Assembly (NCBI GenBank): GCA_039989855.1
Contig: JBDXGZ010000027.1
Coordinates: 140,839-204,838, forward strand
Source of the DNA: CALFVT01 sp039989855
GTDB taxonomy: Bacteria > Pseudomonadota > Alphaproteobacteria > Caulobacterales > Maricaulaceae
Length of the DNA: 64,000 nucleotides
Direction of reading: 5' to 3'
The position numbers and the translations under genes are program-made. The notes beneath the pieces are model-generated. The model did no database searches and had not been told where the DNA came from. It worked only from the letters and a program-made list of their open reading frames with translations. Within the stretch, counting starts at the first letter, position 1. The number at the start of each line of letters is the position of its first letter. Below, in pieces: positions 33,439 through 41,160 of the stretch.

Positions 33439-33465
33439 GACGGACACGCTGTCCCCTCTTCTTCC
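33428..33465 (+). promoter_or_regulatory. Alternative hairpin of the SAM riboswitch expression platform
   Basis: GGAAGA (33428-33433), GAG (33435-33437) and GGACA (33442-33446) pair with TGTCC (33450-33454), CTC (33456-33458) and TCTTCC (33460-33465). This stem uses the 3' strand of P1, so the two cannot coexist. The pyrimidine-rich CCTCTTCTTCC could instead pair with GGAG (33497-33500), the metX Shine-Dalgarno. Inference: SAM binding keeps P1 and leaves the pyrimidines free to hide the ribosome site. Confidence 0.6.
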
Positions 33466-33508
33466 AATGCACCGAAAGATATGGCTCCGAATATATGGAG
33501 ATGTCGTT

Positions 33509-34468
33509 ATGCACGACATAGTAGTTAAAGTCGGATCAACCCCGCTAGAACGCGGCGGAAAACTTGTCGACGATATCGTCCGTGGGCGGTGGATTGGTAA
33601 TCCTGACGGTAAGACAATCATGGTGCTCGGCGGCATATCCGCTGACCGCTTTGTTGCGGACGGTGGACGCTATGACCGTGGATGGTGGGGACAAAATGTT
33701 CACGCAGGCGGCCCGATTGATTTAGATAAGTACAAAGTCATTGGCTATGACTTCGCGCCGAACATTGACGCAGAGTGCGATCTCCGCCCTGTCACCACAC
33801 GCGATCAAGCGAACCGCATAGCCGCATTGCTTGACGCTCTTAAGATCGACCGCCTCGACGCGCTTGTTGGCTCATCATATGGGGGCATGTGCGGATTAGC
33901 TCTAGCGCAATATCATCCGCAGCGCGTGAAGAACCTCTGTATCATCAGTGCTGCCCACCGCCCCTTTCCGATAGGTGTCGCTTGGCGCGGTATACAGCGC
34001 CGTATTGTCCGCCTCGCCCTAGAGGCAGGAACCCCCGAAAAGGGGCTAAGGCTCGCGCGGGAACTCGCCATGACGACTTACCGCACGCCCACAGAATTTG
34101 CCCACCGCTTTGATTTGGATGAAACATCCTCCAATCCGGCAATGTTTGATATTTGCGATTATCTCGGCGCGCGCGGCGACGTCTTTGCCAAAACGTCTGA
34201 CGCCAAGCGTTTCTTGGTTATGTCCGAATCCATTGACCTACACCGCATAGAGCCTGAAGCTATTAGTACACCGACACTTTTGATGACGGCGATATCAGAC
34301 CAAATCGCGCCGCTCCCTGAAATGCGCGAGCTATGTGACCGTCTCAATGGCCCGTCCGAGCTCTTTACTTTCACCTCGCTTTTTGGCCATGATGCGTTCT
34401 TGAAAGAATATGATACTATCGGGCCACGGCTCAGCACCTTTTGCGACACATATGTGGACTCAGTATAA
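33509..34468 (+). CDS. metX: Homoserine O-acyltransferase, MetX family
   Basis: A 319-residue alpha/beta-hydrolase-fold acyltransferase. The start at 33509 (MHDIVVKVG) has GGAG eight bases upstream; an in-frame ATG at 33467 is inside the riboswitch region. The nucleophile is in GSSYGGM (about residue 123), the Asp in AISDQIAP and the His in FGHDAFLKE. MetX activates homoserine with acetyl- or succinyl-CoA; short alphaproteobacterial and xanthomonad forms are often succinyl-specific, so either donor is possible. It is coupled to metB by TAATG and regulated by the SAM riboswitch. Confidence 0.9.
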   Translation: MHDIVVKVGSTPLERGGKLVDDIVRGRWIGNPDGKTIMVLGGISADRFVADGGRYDRGWWGQNVHAGGPIDLDKYKVIGYDFAPNIDAECDLRPVTTRDQANRIAALLDALKIDRLDALVGSSYGGMCGLALAQYHPQRVKNLCIISAAHRPFPIGVAWRGIQRRIVRLALEAGTPEKGLRLARELAMTTYRTPTEFAHRFDLDETSSNPAMFDICDYLGARGDVFAKTSDAKRFLVMSESIDLHRIEPEAISTPTLLMTAISDQIAPLPEMRELCDRLNGPSELFTFTSLFGHDAFLKEYDTIGPRLSTFCDTYVDSV

Positions 34469-35634
34469 TGACGAAAAAACCCGACATACAAACCCAGATC
34501 GTTCAAGCCGAGATAGGCGCTGACCCAGCGTTTCGCGCTGTAGCCCCCCCGCTTTATACAAGTACGACTTATCTTTGGCCCAACGCCAATGAAAAAGGCC
34601 CCTATGATTATGGCCGCAGCAATAATCCCAACCGCGATGGGTTAGCGCGTATTTTGGCGAAACTTGAAGGCGGAGAACACGCAGTTGTGACCTCTTCTGG
34701 CATGGCTGCCATTGACCTCTGCTTGAACCTTATTCATGCAGATGACCTTATTATTGCGCCGCATGATTGCTACGGCGGGACATACCGCTTGCTTGAGAAC
34801 CGCGCGAAACAAGGCCGCATCCGTGTCGATTTTGTTGACCAAACCAATGAAGACGCGCTCAATGCTGCCCTCGCACAAAAACCTGCGATGATCCTCATTG
34901 AAACACCGTCTAATCCGCTCATGCGTCTTGTTGATCTGGCCAAAATTGCAAGCACTGCGAAAGCTGTCGGCGCGATTGTCGTCGCGGATAATACCTTTCT
35001 GTCACCCGTGCGCCAAAAGCCTTTAGATTTGGGGTGTGACATTGTCGTCCACTCTACAACCAAATACCTAAACGGTCATAGCGATGTGGTCGGCGGCGCG
35101 GTGATTGCCAAATCAACGGAACACGGCGAGCAACTGGATTGGTGGGCGAATTGCACAGGCGTCACAGGTAGCCCCTTTGATAGCTGGCAAACCCTGCGCG
35201 GCTTACGGACTCTATCGACGCGTATGGACGTGCAAGAAGCCAATGCCCAAGCGATTGCGAGCTTCCTTCACGGGCACGCATCCGTCACGCATGTTTACTA
35301 TCCGGGTCTTAAAAGCGATGTCGGATATGACCTCATGAAAAAGCAACAATCTGGGCCGGGCGCGATGCTCTCCTTTGAAGTCGACACACCGGCACGTGCG
35401 GCACACCTTATGCGAAGCGTAAAGCTGTTTCAGCTCGCTGCGTCTTTAGGCGGCGTCGAGAGTTTGATATGCCAACCCTCGACCATGACCCACCGCGCCA
35501 TGTCCGTTGAAGCGCGCCTCAAAGCAGGGTTAAAAGAAAATCTTATTCGTATTTCTGTGGGACTCGAGAATATTGACGACCTAATTGCGGATTTATCGGT
35601 AAATTTAACCGATAAACAAAACAAAGCAGAATGA
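34468..35634 (+). CDS. metB: Cystathionine gamma-synthase or gamma-lyase family, probably MetB
   Basis: A 388-residue PLP enzyme of the Cys/Met metabolism family. The start ATG at 34468 overlaps the metX stop (TAATG). The PLP lysine is in HSTTKYLNGHSDVVGG (about residue 200); PLP-phosphate and substrate residues lie in SSGMAAIDL, YGGTYRLL and LGGVESLICQPSTMTHRA. Coupling to metX under a SAM riboswitch supports gamma-synthase over lyase, forming cystathionine from acylated homoserine and cysteine. O-acylhomoserine sulfhydrylase activity is the alternative. Confidence 0.88.
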   Translation: MTKKPDIQTQIVQAEIGADPAFRAVAPPLYTSTTYLWPNANEKGPYDYGRSNNPNRDGLARILAKLEGGEHAVVTSSGMAAIDLCLNLIHADDLIIAPHDCYGGTYRLLENRAKQGRIRVDFVDQTNEDALNAALAQKPAMILIETPSNPLMRLVDLAKIASTAKAVGAIVVADNTFLSPVRQKPLDLGCDIVVHSTTKYLNGHSDVVGGAVIAKSTEHGEQLDWWANCTGVTGSPFDSWQTLRGLRTLSTRMDVQEANAQAIASFLHGHASVTHVYYPGLKSDVGYDLMKKQQSGPGAMLSFEVDTPARAAHLMRSVKLFQLAASLGGVESLICQPSTMTHRAMSVEARLKAGLKENLIRISVGLENIDDLIADLSVNLTDKQNKAE

Positions 35635-35740
35635 TTCACCTAACAATAAGCACAATCGCTTCTTTCACGCAATTTTTTGCTTGTCCTAGGCATAAATATA
35701 CGCTTTAACAGAATTTCTTACGGGAAGGACTCAGTTACCA

Positions 35741-35854
35741 ATGACCGCACAGGTGAACATTAACGTCACAAATGAATTACAGGCTCCGTCTGTGGTGATT
35801 ATTGTGGATGTGGTGCTCCTACTGGGTGGCATTGAAAACGCGAGCGGGATATAA
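35741..35854 (+). CDS. ilvL: Branched-chain amino acid leader peptide (ilv attenuation)
   Basis: A 37-codon ORF with a GGAAGGA ribosome site. It encodes a run VVIIVDVVLLLGG in residues 18-30, which is eleven near-consecutive Val, Ile and Leu codons, plus earlier isolated Val/Ile/Leu. This is the hallmark of ilv leader peptides: ribosome stalling for lack of charged Val-, Ile- or Leu-tRNA frees the antiterminator. The stop overlaps region 2 of the attenuator. It is too short to appear in ordinary gene calls. Confidence 0.92.
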   Translation: MTAQVNINVTNELQAPSVVIIVDVVLLLGGIENASGI

Positions 35855-35910
35855 TAATAAAATAAAAAATAAAACTCATCCCGCTTCTCGAAAGATTAGC
35901 GGGTTTTTTT
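35843..35910 (+). terminator. ilv attenuator (antiterminator and terminator)
   Basis: AGCGGGAT (35843-35850, in the last leader codons) can pair with ATCCCGCT (35878-35885) to form the antiterminator. The same CCCGCT (35880-35885) pairs with AGCGGG (35898-35903), followed by seven T residues, as the intrinsic terminator. The mutually exclusive pairing is seen directly. It controls ilvD and the downstream cluster. Confidence 0.92.
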
Positions 35911-35952
35911 ATGGCACGGACACCCTGTCCACGCCGACGAAAGGAAAAACAG

Positions 35953-37626
35953 ATGAGCCAAAAACGCTCAGATGCTATTATTAAAGGCCCCTCCCGCGCC
36001 CCTGCGCGCGCTATGTTGCGCGCCACTGGCATGACAGATGAGAATTTCGACGGCCCGATGATTGCTGTCTTTAATACATGGACCAATATGGGCCCGTGTA
36101 ATATGGATCTCGACAAGCTCGCGGTCCCTGTCCGTGCGGGTATCCGCGCCGCAGGCGGAACGCCGATTGATTTTAATTCCATCGCTGTGTCCGACGGCAT
36201 TACAATGGGCAGTGAAGGCATGCGCGCCTCGCTTATGTCGCGCGAAGTCATTTGCGACTCCATTGAACTGGCGGTTAAAGGCCACTCACTTGACGGCGTG
36301 ATTATTTTGGTCGCGTGCGACAAAACAATTCCTGCCGCAGCTATGGCCCTCGCCCGTATGAATGTTCCGGGTGTTGTGGTGTACGGCGGCTCTATTATGC
36401 CCGGCAACCATAAAGGCAAAGACCTATCTGTCCAAGACGTGTTCGAAGCTGTTGGGGCCTGCGCGACAGGATTAATCTCTGAAGAAGAATTGACCGAGAT
36501 TGAAAAAGCTGCCTGCCCCGGAGCCGGCGCATGTGGCGGCCAATTTACCGCTAATTCAATGGCAATGGCCATGACCTTCCTTGGATTGTCTCCCATGGGC
36601 CTCAACGATGTCCCCGCGATTGGCGAAGATAAGATCAACGCCGCCTTTAAAGCAGGTGAGCTCGTGGTTGAATGTGTGGCCGAGAACCGTCTCCCGCGCG
36701 AGATGATAACCAAAGCCGCCTTGATGAATGCCGCCACGGCCCTGTCCGCCACAGCCGCATCGACCAACGCGATCTTGCATCTGCTTGCCATCGCGACAGA
36801 AGCAGGCGTCAAAGATTTCAACATTGATGCGTTTGATGATATTTCTCGCAGCACACCTGTGATTGGCGATCTTAAGCCGGGCGGTGAATATATGGCTTAT
36901 GATCTTTACGCCGCAGGCGGGTCAGCCCTCGTAGGTCGCCGCCTTGTCGAAGCGGGGCGTATTGATGATAGCCCGACCGTTACAGGCCGCTCTTTATTCG
37001 AAGAGGTTATGGACGCCCCAGAAACAGACGGCCAAAAGGTTGTCCGTACATGGGACAACGCCGTCAAGTCACGCGGTGGCTACGGTATTTTATACGGCGA
37101 CTTAGCCCCTGAAGGCTGCGTTGTTAAACTTGCAGGCCACGGCGCCTTATTCTTTGAAGGCGCAGCCCGTGTTTTCGATAGTGAAGAAAGCTGCTTTGAG
37201 GTCGTCCAAGCGGGCGGCATCCAAAAAGGCGACGTTGTGATTATCCGCAATGAAGGCCCAGCGGGTGGCCCCGGTATGCGCGAAATGCTCGCGGTAACTG
37301 CCGCCCTTGTCGGGCAAGACTTGGCCGATCATGTGGCGCTAATTACGGATGGCCGTTTCTCTGGCGCGTCATACGGCTTTGTTATTGGCCACGTAGCCCC
37401 CGAAGCCGCTCACGGCGGCCCGATTGCCCTTGTGCAAGACGGCGACAAAATCACGATTGATGTCGAAGCCCGTATTATTGATGTGGATTTTGACGTGGCT
37501 GAGCGCGCCAAAAGCTGGACAGCTCCCAAGCCTCGCTATCCAAGCGGCGCTTACGCGAAATTTGCTAAATTAGTGGGCAGTGCCTCAAAGGGCGCCGTCA
37601 CTTCCTTCCCATTTGAACAAGACTAA
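35953..37626 (+). CDS. ilvD: Dihydroxy-acid dehydratase
   Basis: A 557-residue Fe-S dehydratase, third common step of Val, Ile and Leu synthesis. The start at 35953 (MSQKRSDAIIKGPSRAP) follows AAAGGAAAAACAG; an ATG at 35911 lies in the attenuator tail and is unlikely. Cluster cysteines are in NMGPCNMDLDKLA, ACDKTIPAA and CPGAGACGGQFTANS. Length and motifs match bacterial IlvD. It is the first structural gene behind the attenuator, 18 bp before ilvC. Confidence 0.96.
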   Translation: MSQKRSDAIIKGPSRAPARAMLRATGMTDENFDGPMIAVFNTWTNMGPCNMDLDKLAVPVRAGIRAAGGTPIDFNSIAVSDGITMGSEGMRASLMSREVICDSIELAVKGHSLDGVIILVACDKTIPAAAMALARMNVPGVVVYGGSIMPGNHKGKDLSVQDVFEAVGACATGLISEEELTEIEKAACPGAGACGGQFTANSMAMAMTFLGLSPMGLNDVPAIGEDKINAAFKAGELVVECVAENRLPREMITKAALMNAATALSATAASTNAILHLLAIATEAGVKDFNIDAFDDISRSTPVIGDLKPGGEYMAYDLYAAGGSALVGRRLVEAGRIDDSPTVTGRSLFEEVMDAPETDGQKVVRTWDNAVKSRGGYGILYGDLAPEGCVVKLAGHGALFFEGAARVFDSEESCFEVVQAGGIQKGDVVIIRNEGPAGGPGMREMLAVTAALVGQDLADHVALITDGRFSGASYGFVIGHVAPEAAHGGPIALVQDGDKITIDVEARIIDVDFDVAERAKSWTAPKPRYPSGAYAKFAKLVGSASKGAVTSFPFEQD

Positions 37627-37644
37627 AGACTAAAAGGACACGTC

Positions 37645-38670
37645 ATGTCACTCGAAATATTCTACGATAAAGATTGTGATCTCTCGATCATTAAAGGCAA
37701 GAAAGTTGCCGTACTTGGCTACGGCTCCCAAGGCCGCGCCCATGCGCTTAACTTGAAAGATAGCGGCGTTGACGTTGTTGTCGGACTTCGCCCTGATAGC
37801 TCAACCAATAAAAAGGTCAAAGCTGACGGCATTCCTGTTAAAGCGACAGCCGACGCGGTTAAAGGTGCGGACGTGGTTATGGTTCTAACGCCTGATGAAT
37901 TACAGGCGAAAATCTACCGCGAAGACATTGAACCGAATATCAAAGAGGGCGCTGCCCTTGCCTTTGGTCATGGCTTTGCCATCCATTACGGACAAGTCGC
38001 GCCGCGTCGTGACCTTGACGTCATCATGATTGCCCCGAAAGCGCCGGGTCACACGGTTCGCAATGAATTTGCAAATGGCCGCGGTATTCCCGACCTTATT
38101 GCCGTCGCCCAAGACGCGAATAGCGGCTTCGCGCTAGAACTCGCAAAATCCTACGCCTCTGCTATTGGCGGCGGGCGCACAGCGATTATCTTCACGACCT
38201 TTAAGGACGAAACAGAAACAGACCTTTTTGGGGAACAAGCTGTTCTTTGCGGCGGTGTTGTTGAACTCATCAAAATGGGCTTCGAGACGCTTACAGAAGC
38301 GGGTTATCCGCCAGAGCTCGCTTATTTCGAGTGTTTGCACGAAACAAAGCTGATCGTCGACTTGATCTATGAAGGCGGTATCGCCAACATGAATTACTCA
38401 ATTTCCAATAATGCGGAATACGGCGAATACGTCACGGGCGAAGCGGTTGTTAATGACAGCTCCCGCGCGGCTATGCGTCAAGCGCTTAAAAACATTCAAA
38501 ATGGCGATTACGCTAAATCGTTCATTCAAGAAGGCGCGCTCGGCTATCCAAGCATGACAGCCCGTCGTCGCAACATGGAAGCTCACCAAATCGAGCAAAT
38601 CGGCGGAAAACTACGCGGAATGATGCCGTGGATTGCTGCCAATAAAATTGTCGATAAAGACAAAAACTAA
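37645..38670 (+). CDS. ilvC: Ketol-acid reductoisomerase (NADP+)
   Basis: A 341-residue class I KARI. The NADPH loop AVLGYGSQGRAHALNLKDSG lies near residue 22 and the Mg2+-binding acidic residues are in LFGEQAVLCGG. The C-terminal knotted domain has ELAYFECLHETKLIVDLIYE. It rearranges and reduces 2-acetolactate and 2-aceto-2-hydroxybutyrate. A GGACACGTC with AAAGG ribosome site precedes the ATG. Confidence 0.96.
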   Translation: MSLEIFYDKDCDLSIIKGKKVAVLGYGSQGRAHALNLKDSGVDVVVGLRPDSSTNKKVKADGIPVKATADAVKGADVVMVLTPDELQAKIYREDIEPNIKEGAALAFGHGFAIHYGQVAPRRDLDVIMIAPKAPGHTVRNEFANGRGIPDLIAVAQDANSGFALELAKSYASAIGGGRTAIIFTTFKDETETDLFGEQAVLCGGVVELIKMGFETLTEAGYPPELAYFECLHETKLIVDLIYEGGIANMNYSISNNAEYGEYVTGEAVVNDSSRAAMRQALKNIQNGDYAKSFIQEGALGYPSMTARRRNMEAHQIEQIGGKLRGMMPWIAANKIVDKDKN

Positions 38671-38680
38671 AACTCGTTTT

Positions 38681-38708
38681 GACTATCCCGATGGAAATCG
38701 GGATAGTC
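38681..38708 (+). other. 12-bp perfect hairpin between ilvC and ilvB
   Basis: GACTATCCCGAT (38681-38692) and ATCGGGATAGTC (38697-38708) pair perfectly around GGAA, a GNRA tetraloop. No T tract follows, so it is not a standard terminator. It may be an mRNA processing or stability element that sets relative ilvC and ilvB levels (inference). Confidence 0.55.
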
Positions 38709-38720
38709 AGGATTAAACTA

Positions 38721-38846
38721 ACAAGAAACGTGGAGCGCCATAGGCGCAACAGGGAAGTATAAACAAGAGACGTGGAGCGCCATAGGCGCGACAGGGAAGT
38801 ATAAACAAGAGGCGACGAGCGCCGCAGGCGCGACAGGGAAATATAA
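38721..38846 (+). repeat. Triplicated 42-bp RBS-containing repeat before ilvB
   Basis: Three direct copies with exact 42-bp period: 38721-38762, 38763-38804 and 38805-38846. Each holds a GAGCGCC...GGCGC hairpin and an AACAGGGAAGTATAA-like ribosome site; the third ends at the A of the ilvB ATG. Copies one and two would place their start codons at AAC and are probably inactive. A related copy lies at ilvN. Confidence 0.85.
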
Positions 38847-40582
38847 TGACCACAGCCAAACAGTTTGACCGTCAAGAAACGGAAGTCATCGCGGACCGCA
38901 CGCCGAAGTCTGGCTCAAAGCTCCTACTTGAATCCATTGCAGCGCAAGGTGTGGACATCATTTTTGGTTACCCCGGCGGCGCAATTATGCCTGTCTATGA
39001 CGAGCTGCCAAATTACCCAGAGCTACGTCATATTCTCTGCCGCCATGAACAAGGCTGCGGCATGGCCGCCATTGGCTATGCCCGCGCGACAGGTAAAGTC
39101 GGCACGGCATTCGCGACATCTGGCCCTGGCGCGACAAACCTCGTGACCGCCATTGCAGATGCTTATCTGGATTCAGTTCCTGTTGTTTTTGTGACAGGCC
39201 AAGTCCCGACAAACCTCATGGGAACGGACGCTTTCCAAGAAGTCGACATCATGGGTATCACCATGCCTATCGTCAAACATAGTTATATCGTTCGCGATCC
39301 AGCCGACCTCCCCGGCATGATTGCAGAAGCCTATTTCATCGCAGCCGAAGGACGTCCGGGTCCCGTTCTGATTGACCTTCCAAAAGACGTGCAAAACGCC
39401 CTGACAACAGATCGTCATAAATGGCGACCCTATCCGAAACAAAAACCCGAGATGAGCCAGAGCGCGGATATTGCGAAGGCTGAACAGCTCATGCGTGACG
39501 CTAAAAAACCATTATTCTATATTGGCGGCGGTGTGGCTCAAGGGGATGGTGTTGCAGAACTTCGCGAACTTGTTGAGCGCACAGCCATTCCAGGGGTTTC
39601 GACCCTAAAAGGCCTCGGCGCCCTGCCGTCCGATCATCCGAATTATCTCGGGATGCTCGGCATGCACGGGTTAAAAGCGGCCAATTACGCTGTGCAGGAA
39701 TGTGATCTTTTGATCGTCGTCGGCGCACGCTTTGATGACCGCGCGACGGGTAAGCTCGACACTTTCGCACCGCACGCCAAAGTCATTCATATGGACATTG
39801 ATATTGCGGAGATTAATAAGCTTCGCTCTGTGGAGGTCGGACTGGACGGCAGCCTTAAAAAGAACCTCGCAGCCCTTGACCCGTTTGACGGTGGCCCTGC
39901 GCCGAGTATCAATGATTGGCTTGAGCTTTGCTACTCCCGCCGCGCTATGCACGAATGGGACTATGACGGCGGACAGGCCAATGCAGCCCCGACCATTTAC
40001 GCGCCGAAGCTCTTGCATGACCTCTCACGCCGCGCGCCTGACTCAGCCATCTTCACCTGCGACGTCGGGCAGCACCAAATGTGGGTTGCGCAACATTGCT
40101 ATTTCGATGAGCCGAAAGACCATATCACAAGCGGCGGCCTCGGCACGATGGGCTTTGGCCTTCCCGCAGGATTAGGCGCAAAACTTGGCGCGCCAGACCG
40201 TACCGTCATTACCGTCTCAGGCGACGGCTCTATCATGATGAATATCCAAGAGCTTGCGACCTTGTTTCGCTATGACATTCCGCTCAAGATTGTGCTGCTT
40301 GATAATTCTGTGCTCGGCATGGTGCGCCAGTGGCAGGAAGTCTTCTTTGACAAGAATTATTCCGAGACGACTTTGGATGATAATCCCGATTTCGCTGTCC
40401 TCGCCAAAGCCTTCCAGATTGATGCTTTCACCGTCAACACCGTTGACGAGGTCGACGCAGGCATTGACCGCCTGCTCGCCGCCAAAGGGCCGATCTTGAT
40501 GCATGTCAAAATCGACCCGAATGAAAATGTCTGGCCGCTTGTTCCGCCGGGAAGAAGTAATGCCGATATGATGGAGCGGTAG
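38846..40582 (+). CDS. ilvB: Acetolactate synthase large subunit
   Basis: A 578-residue ThDP enzyme that condenses pyruvate with pyruvate or 2-oxobutyrate. The catalytic Glu sits in RHEQGCGMAA near residue 66, the ThDP motif GDGSIMMNIQELAT near 450, and the FAD-contacting region includes VVGARFDDRATGKLDTFAPHA. Start and ribosome site come from the third 42-bp repeat. The N-terminal 17 residues are a polar extension. It is two bases before a small orphan gene that separates it from its small subunit. Confidence 0.96.
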   Translation: MTTAKQFDRQETEVIADRTPKSGSKLLLESIAAQGVDIIFGYPGGAIMPVYDELPNYPELRHILCRHEQGCGMAAIGYARATGKVGTAFATSGPGATNLVTAIADAYLDSVPVVFVTGQVPTNLMGTDAFQEVDIMGITMPIVKHSYIVRDPADLPGMIAEAYFIAAEGRPGPVLIDLPKDVQNALTTDRHKWRPYPKQKPEMSQSADIAKAEQLMRDAKKPLFYIGGGVAQGDGVAELRELVERTAIPGVSTLKGLGALPSDHPNYLGMLGMHGLKAANYAVQECDLLIVVGARFDDRATGKLDTFAPHAKVIHMDIDIAEINKLRSVEVGLDGSLKKNLAALDPFDGGPAPSINDWLELCYSRRAMHEWDYDGGQANAAPTIYAPKLLHDLSRRAPDSAIFTCDVGQHQMWVAQHCYFDEPKDHITSGGLGTMGFGLPAGLGAKLGAPDRTVITVSGDGSIMMNIQELATLFRYDIPLKIVLLDNSVLGMVRQWQEVFFDKNYSETTLDDNPDFAVLAKAFQIDAFTVNTVDEVDAGIDRLLAAKGPILMHVKIDPNENVWPLVPPGRSNADMMER

Positions 40583-40584
40583 GC

Positions 40585-40800
40585 GTGTTAAAAAGAGCTC
40601 TTATTATTGTTGGGTTTTTACTCCCTATTTTTGCGATCATCGATATGATTATTCAATTCAAACATCATGCTGTCAGTTTATACATGGCAGATGTAGTTTC
40701 GATGTTACGCTTTCTTGCCCTTGGCCTTCTCTGTCTTTTTGCAGCCAGTAAAATAGATCCAATGAATATAAAAACAACAAGAGGCGTGGAGGGAGCGTAA
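40585..40800 (+). CDS. Small membrane protein of unknown function between ilvB and ilvN
   Basis: A 71-residue protein beginning with GTG at 40585, two bases after the ilvB stop. Two hydrophobic segments (about residues 5-23 and 36-55) suggest an integral membrane protein. The final residues (GVEGA) are encoded inside the repeat unit that supplies the ilvN ribosome site. A/T-rich compared with ilvB. No family is recognised; its position suggests recent insertion or a regulatory role in the operon. Confidence 0.5.
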   Translation: MLKRALIIVGFLLPIFAIIDMIIQFKHHAVSLYMADVVSMLRFLALGLLCLFAASKIDPMNIKTTRGVEGA

Positions 40801-40821
40801 GCGACCGACAGGGATATATTA
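40777..40821 (+). repeat. Fourth copy of the RBS repeat, at ilvN
   Basis: The sequence from ACAAG (40777) to the A of the ilvN ATG (40821) matches the ilvB repeat in order: ACAAGAGGCGTGGAG, then GCG...GCGACCGACAGGGA and TATATTATG. The hairpin loop differs (GAGCGTAAGCGAC), and the unit is 45 bp rather than 42. It overlaps the end of the small membrane-protein gene. Confidence 0.75.
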
Positions 40822-41123
40822 TGACCCAATTACAACGCGATAAAACATTTGAGCCTTCGGGCGTTCAGGGAAAGTTGAAAATCGTTCTCCATGATGTCTC
40901 TGGTACACTGATCAGGGCGCTCGGCACGATCGAGCGCCGTGGATATGACTACCGTGATGTGCATTGTACCCAACGTGTGGACGGCGATTTTGACCTGTTA
41001 ATTCATATTGAAGACACAGGCGGGCCGAGCGATTTGGATACGCTATGTAAGCAGCTCGAGAGGCTTTATAATGTGGTTAGCGCCGAAAAGGTCGGCCGCC
41101 GCAGACATGCTGAACGCGCTTAA
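40821..41123 (+). CDS. ilvN: Acetolactate synthase small subunit, short ACT-only form
   Basis: A 100-residue regulatory subunit with a single ACT domain (LHDVSGTLIRALGTIERRG then YDYRDVHCTQRVDGDFDLLI). Usual alphaproteobacterial IlvH/IlvN proteins have about 165-180 residues with a second C-terminal domain, which is missing here; the form is closer in size to IlvM. The ACT domain normally binds Val for feedback inhibition. Placement downstream of ilvB and before leuA supports the call. Confidence 0.8.
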   Translation: MTQLQRDKTFEPSGVQGKLKIVLHDVSGTLIRALGTIERRGYDYRDVHCTQRVDGDFDLLIHIEDTGGPSDLDTLCKQLERLYNVVSAEKVGRRRHAERA

Positions 41124-41160
41124 GGCACATCGAGAAAAACCTGAAATTTTCGAGATTAAA

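Noticed and set aside
38681..38708. Terminator ending ilvDC
   Set aside because: The stem is strong, but no T tract follows on either strand; kept only as a hairpin.
38721..38846. CRISPR-like direct repeats
   Set aside because: The copies are head-to-tail without unique spacers and end at a start codon; no cas genes are nearby.
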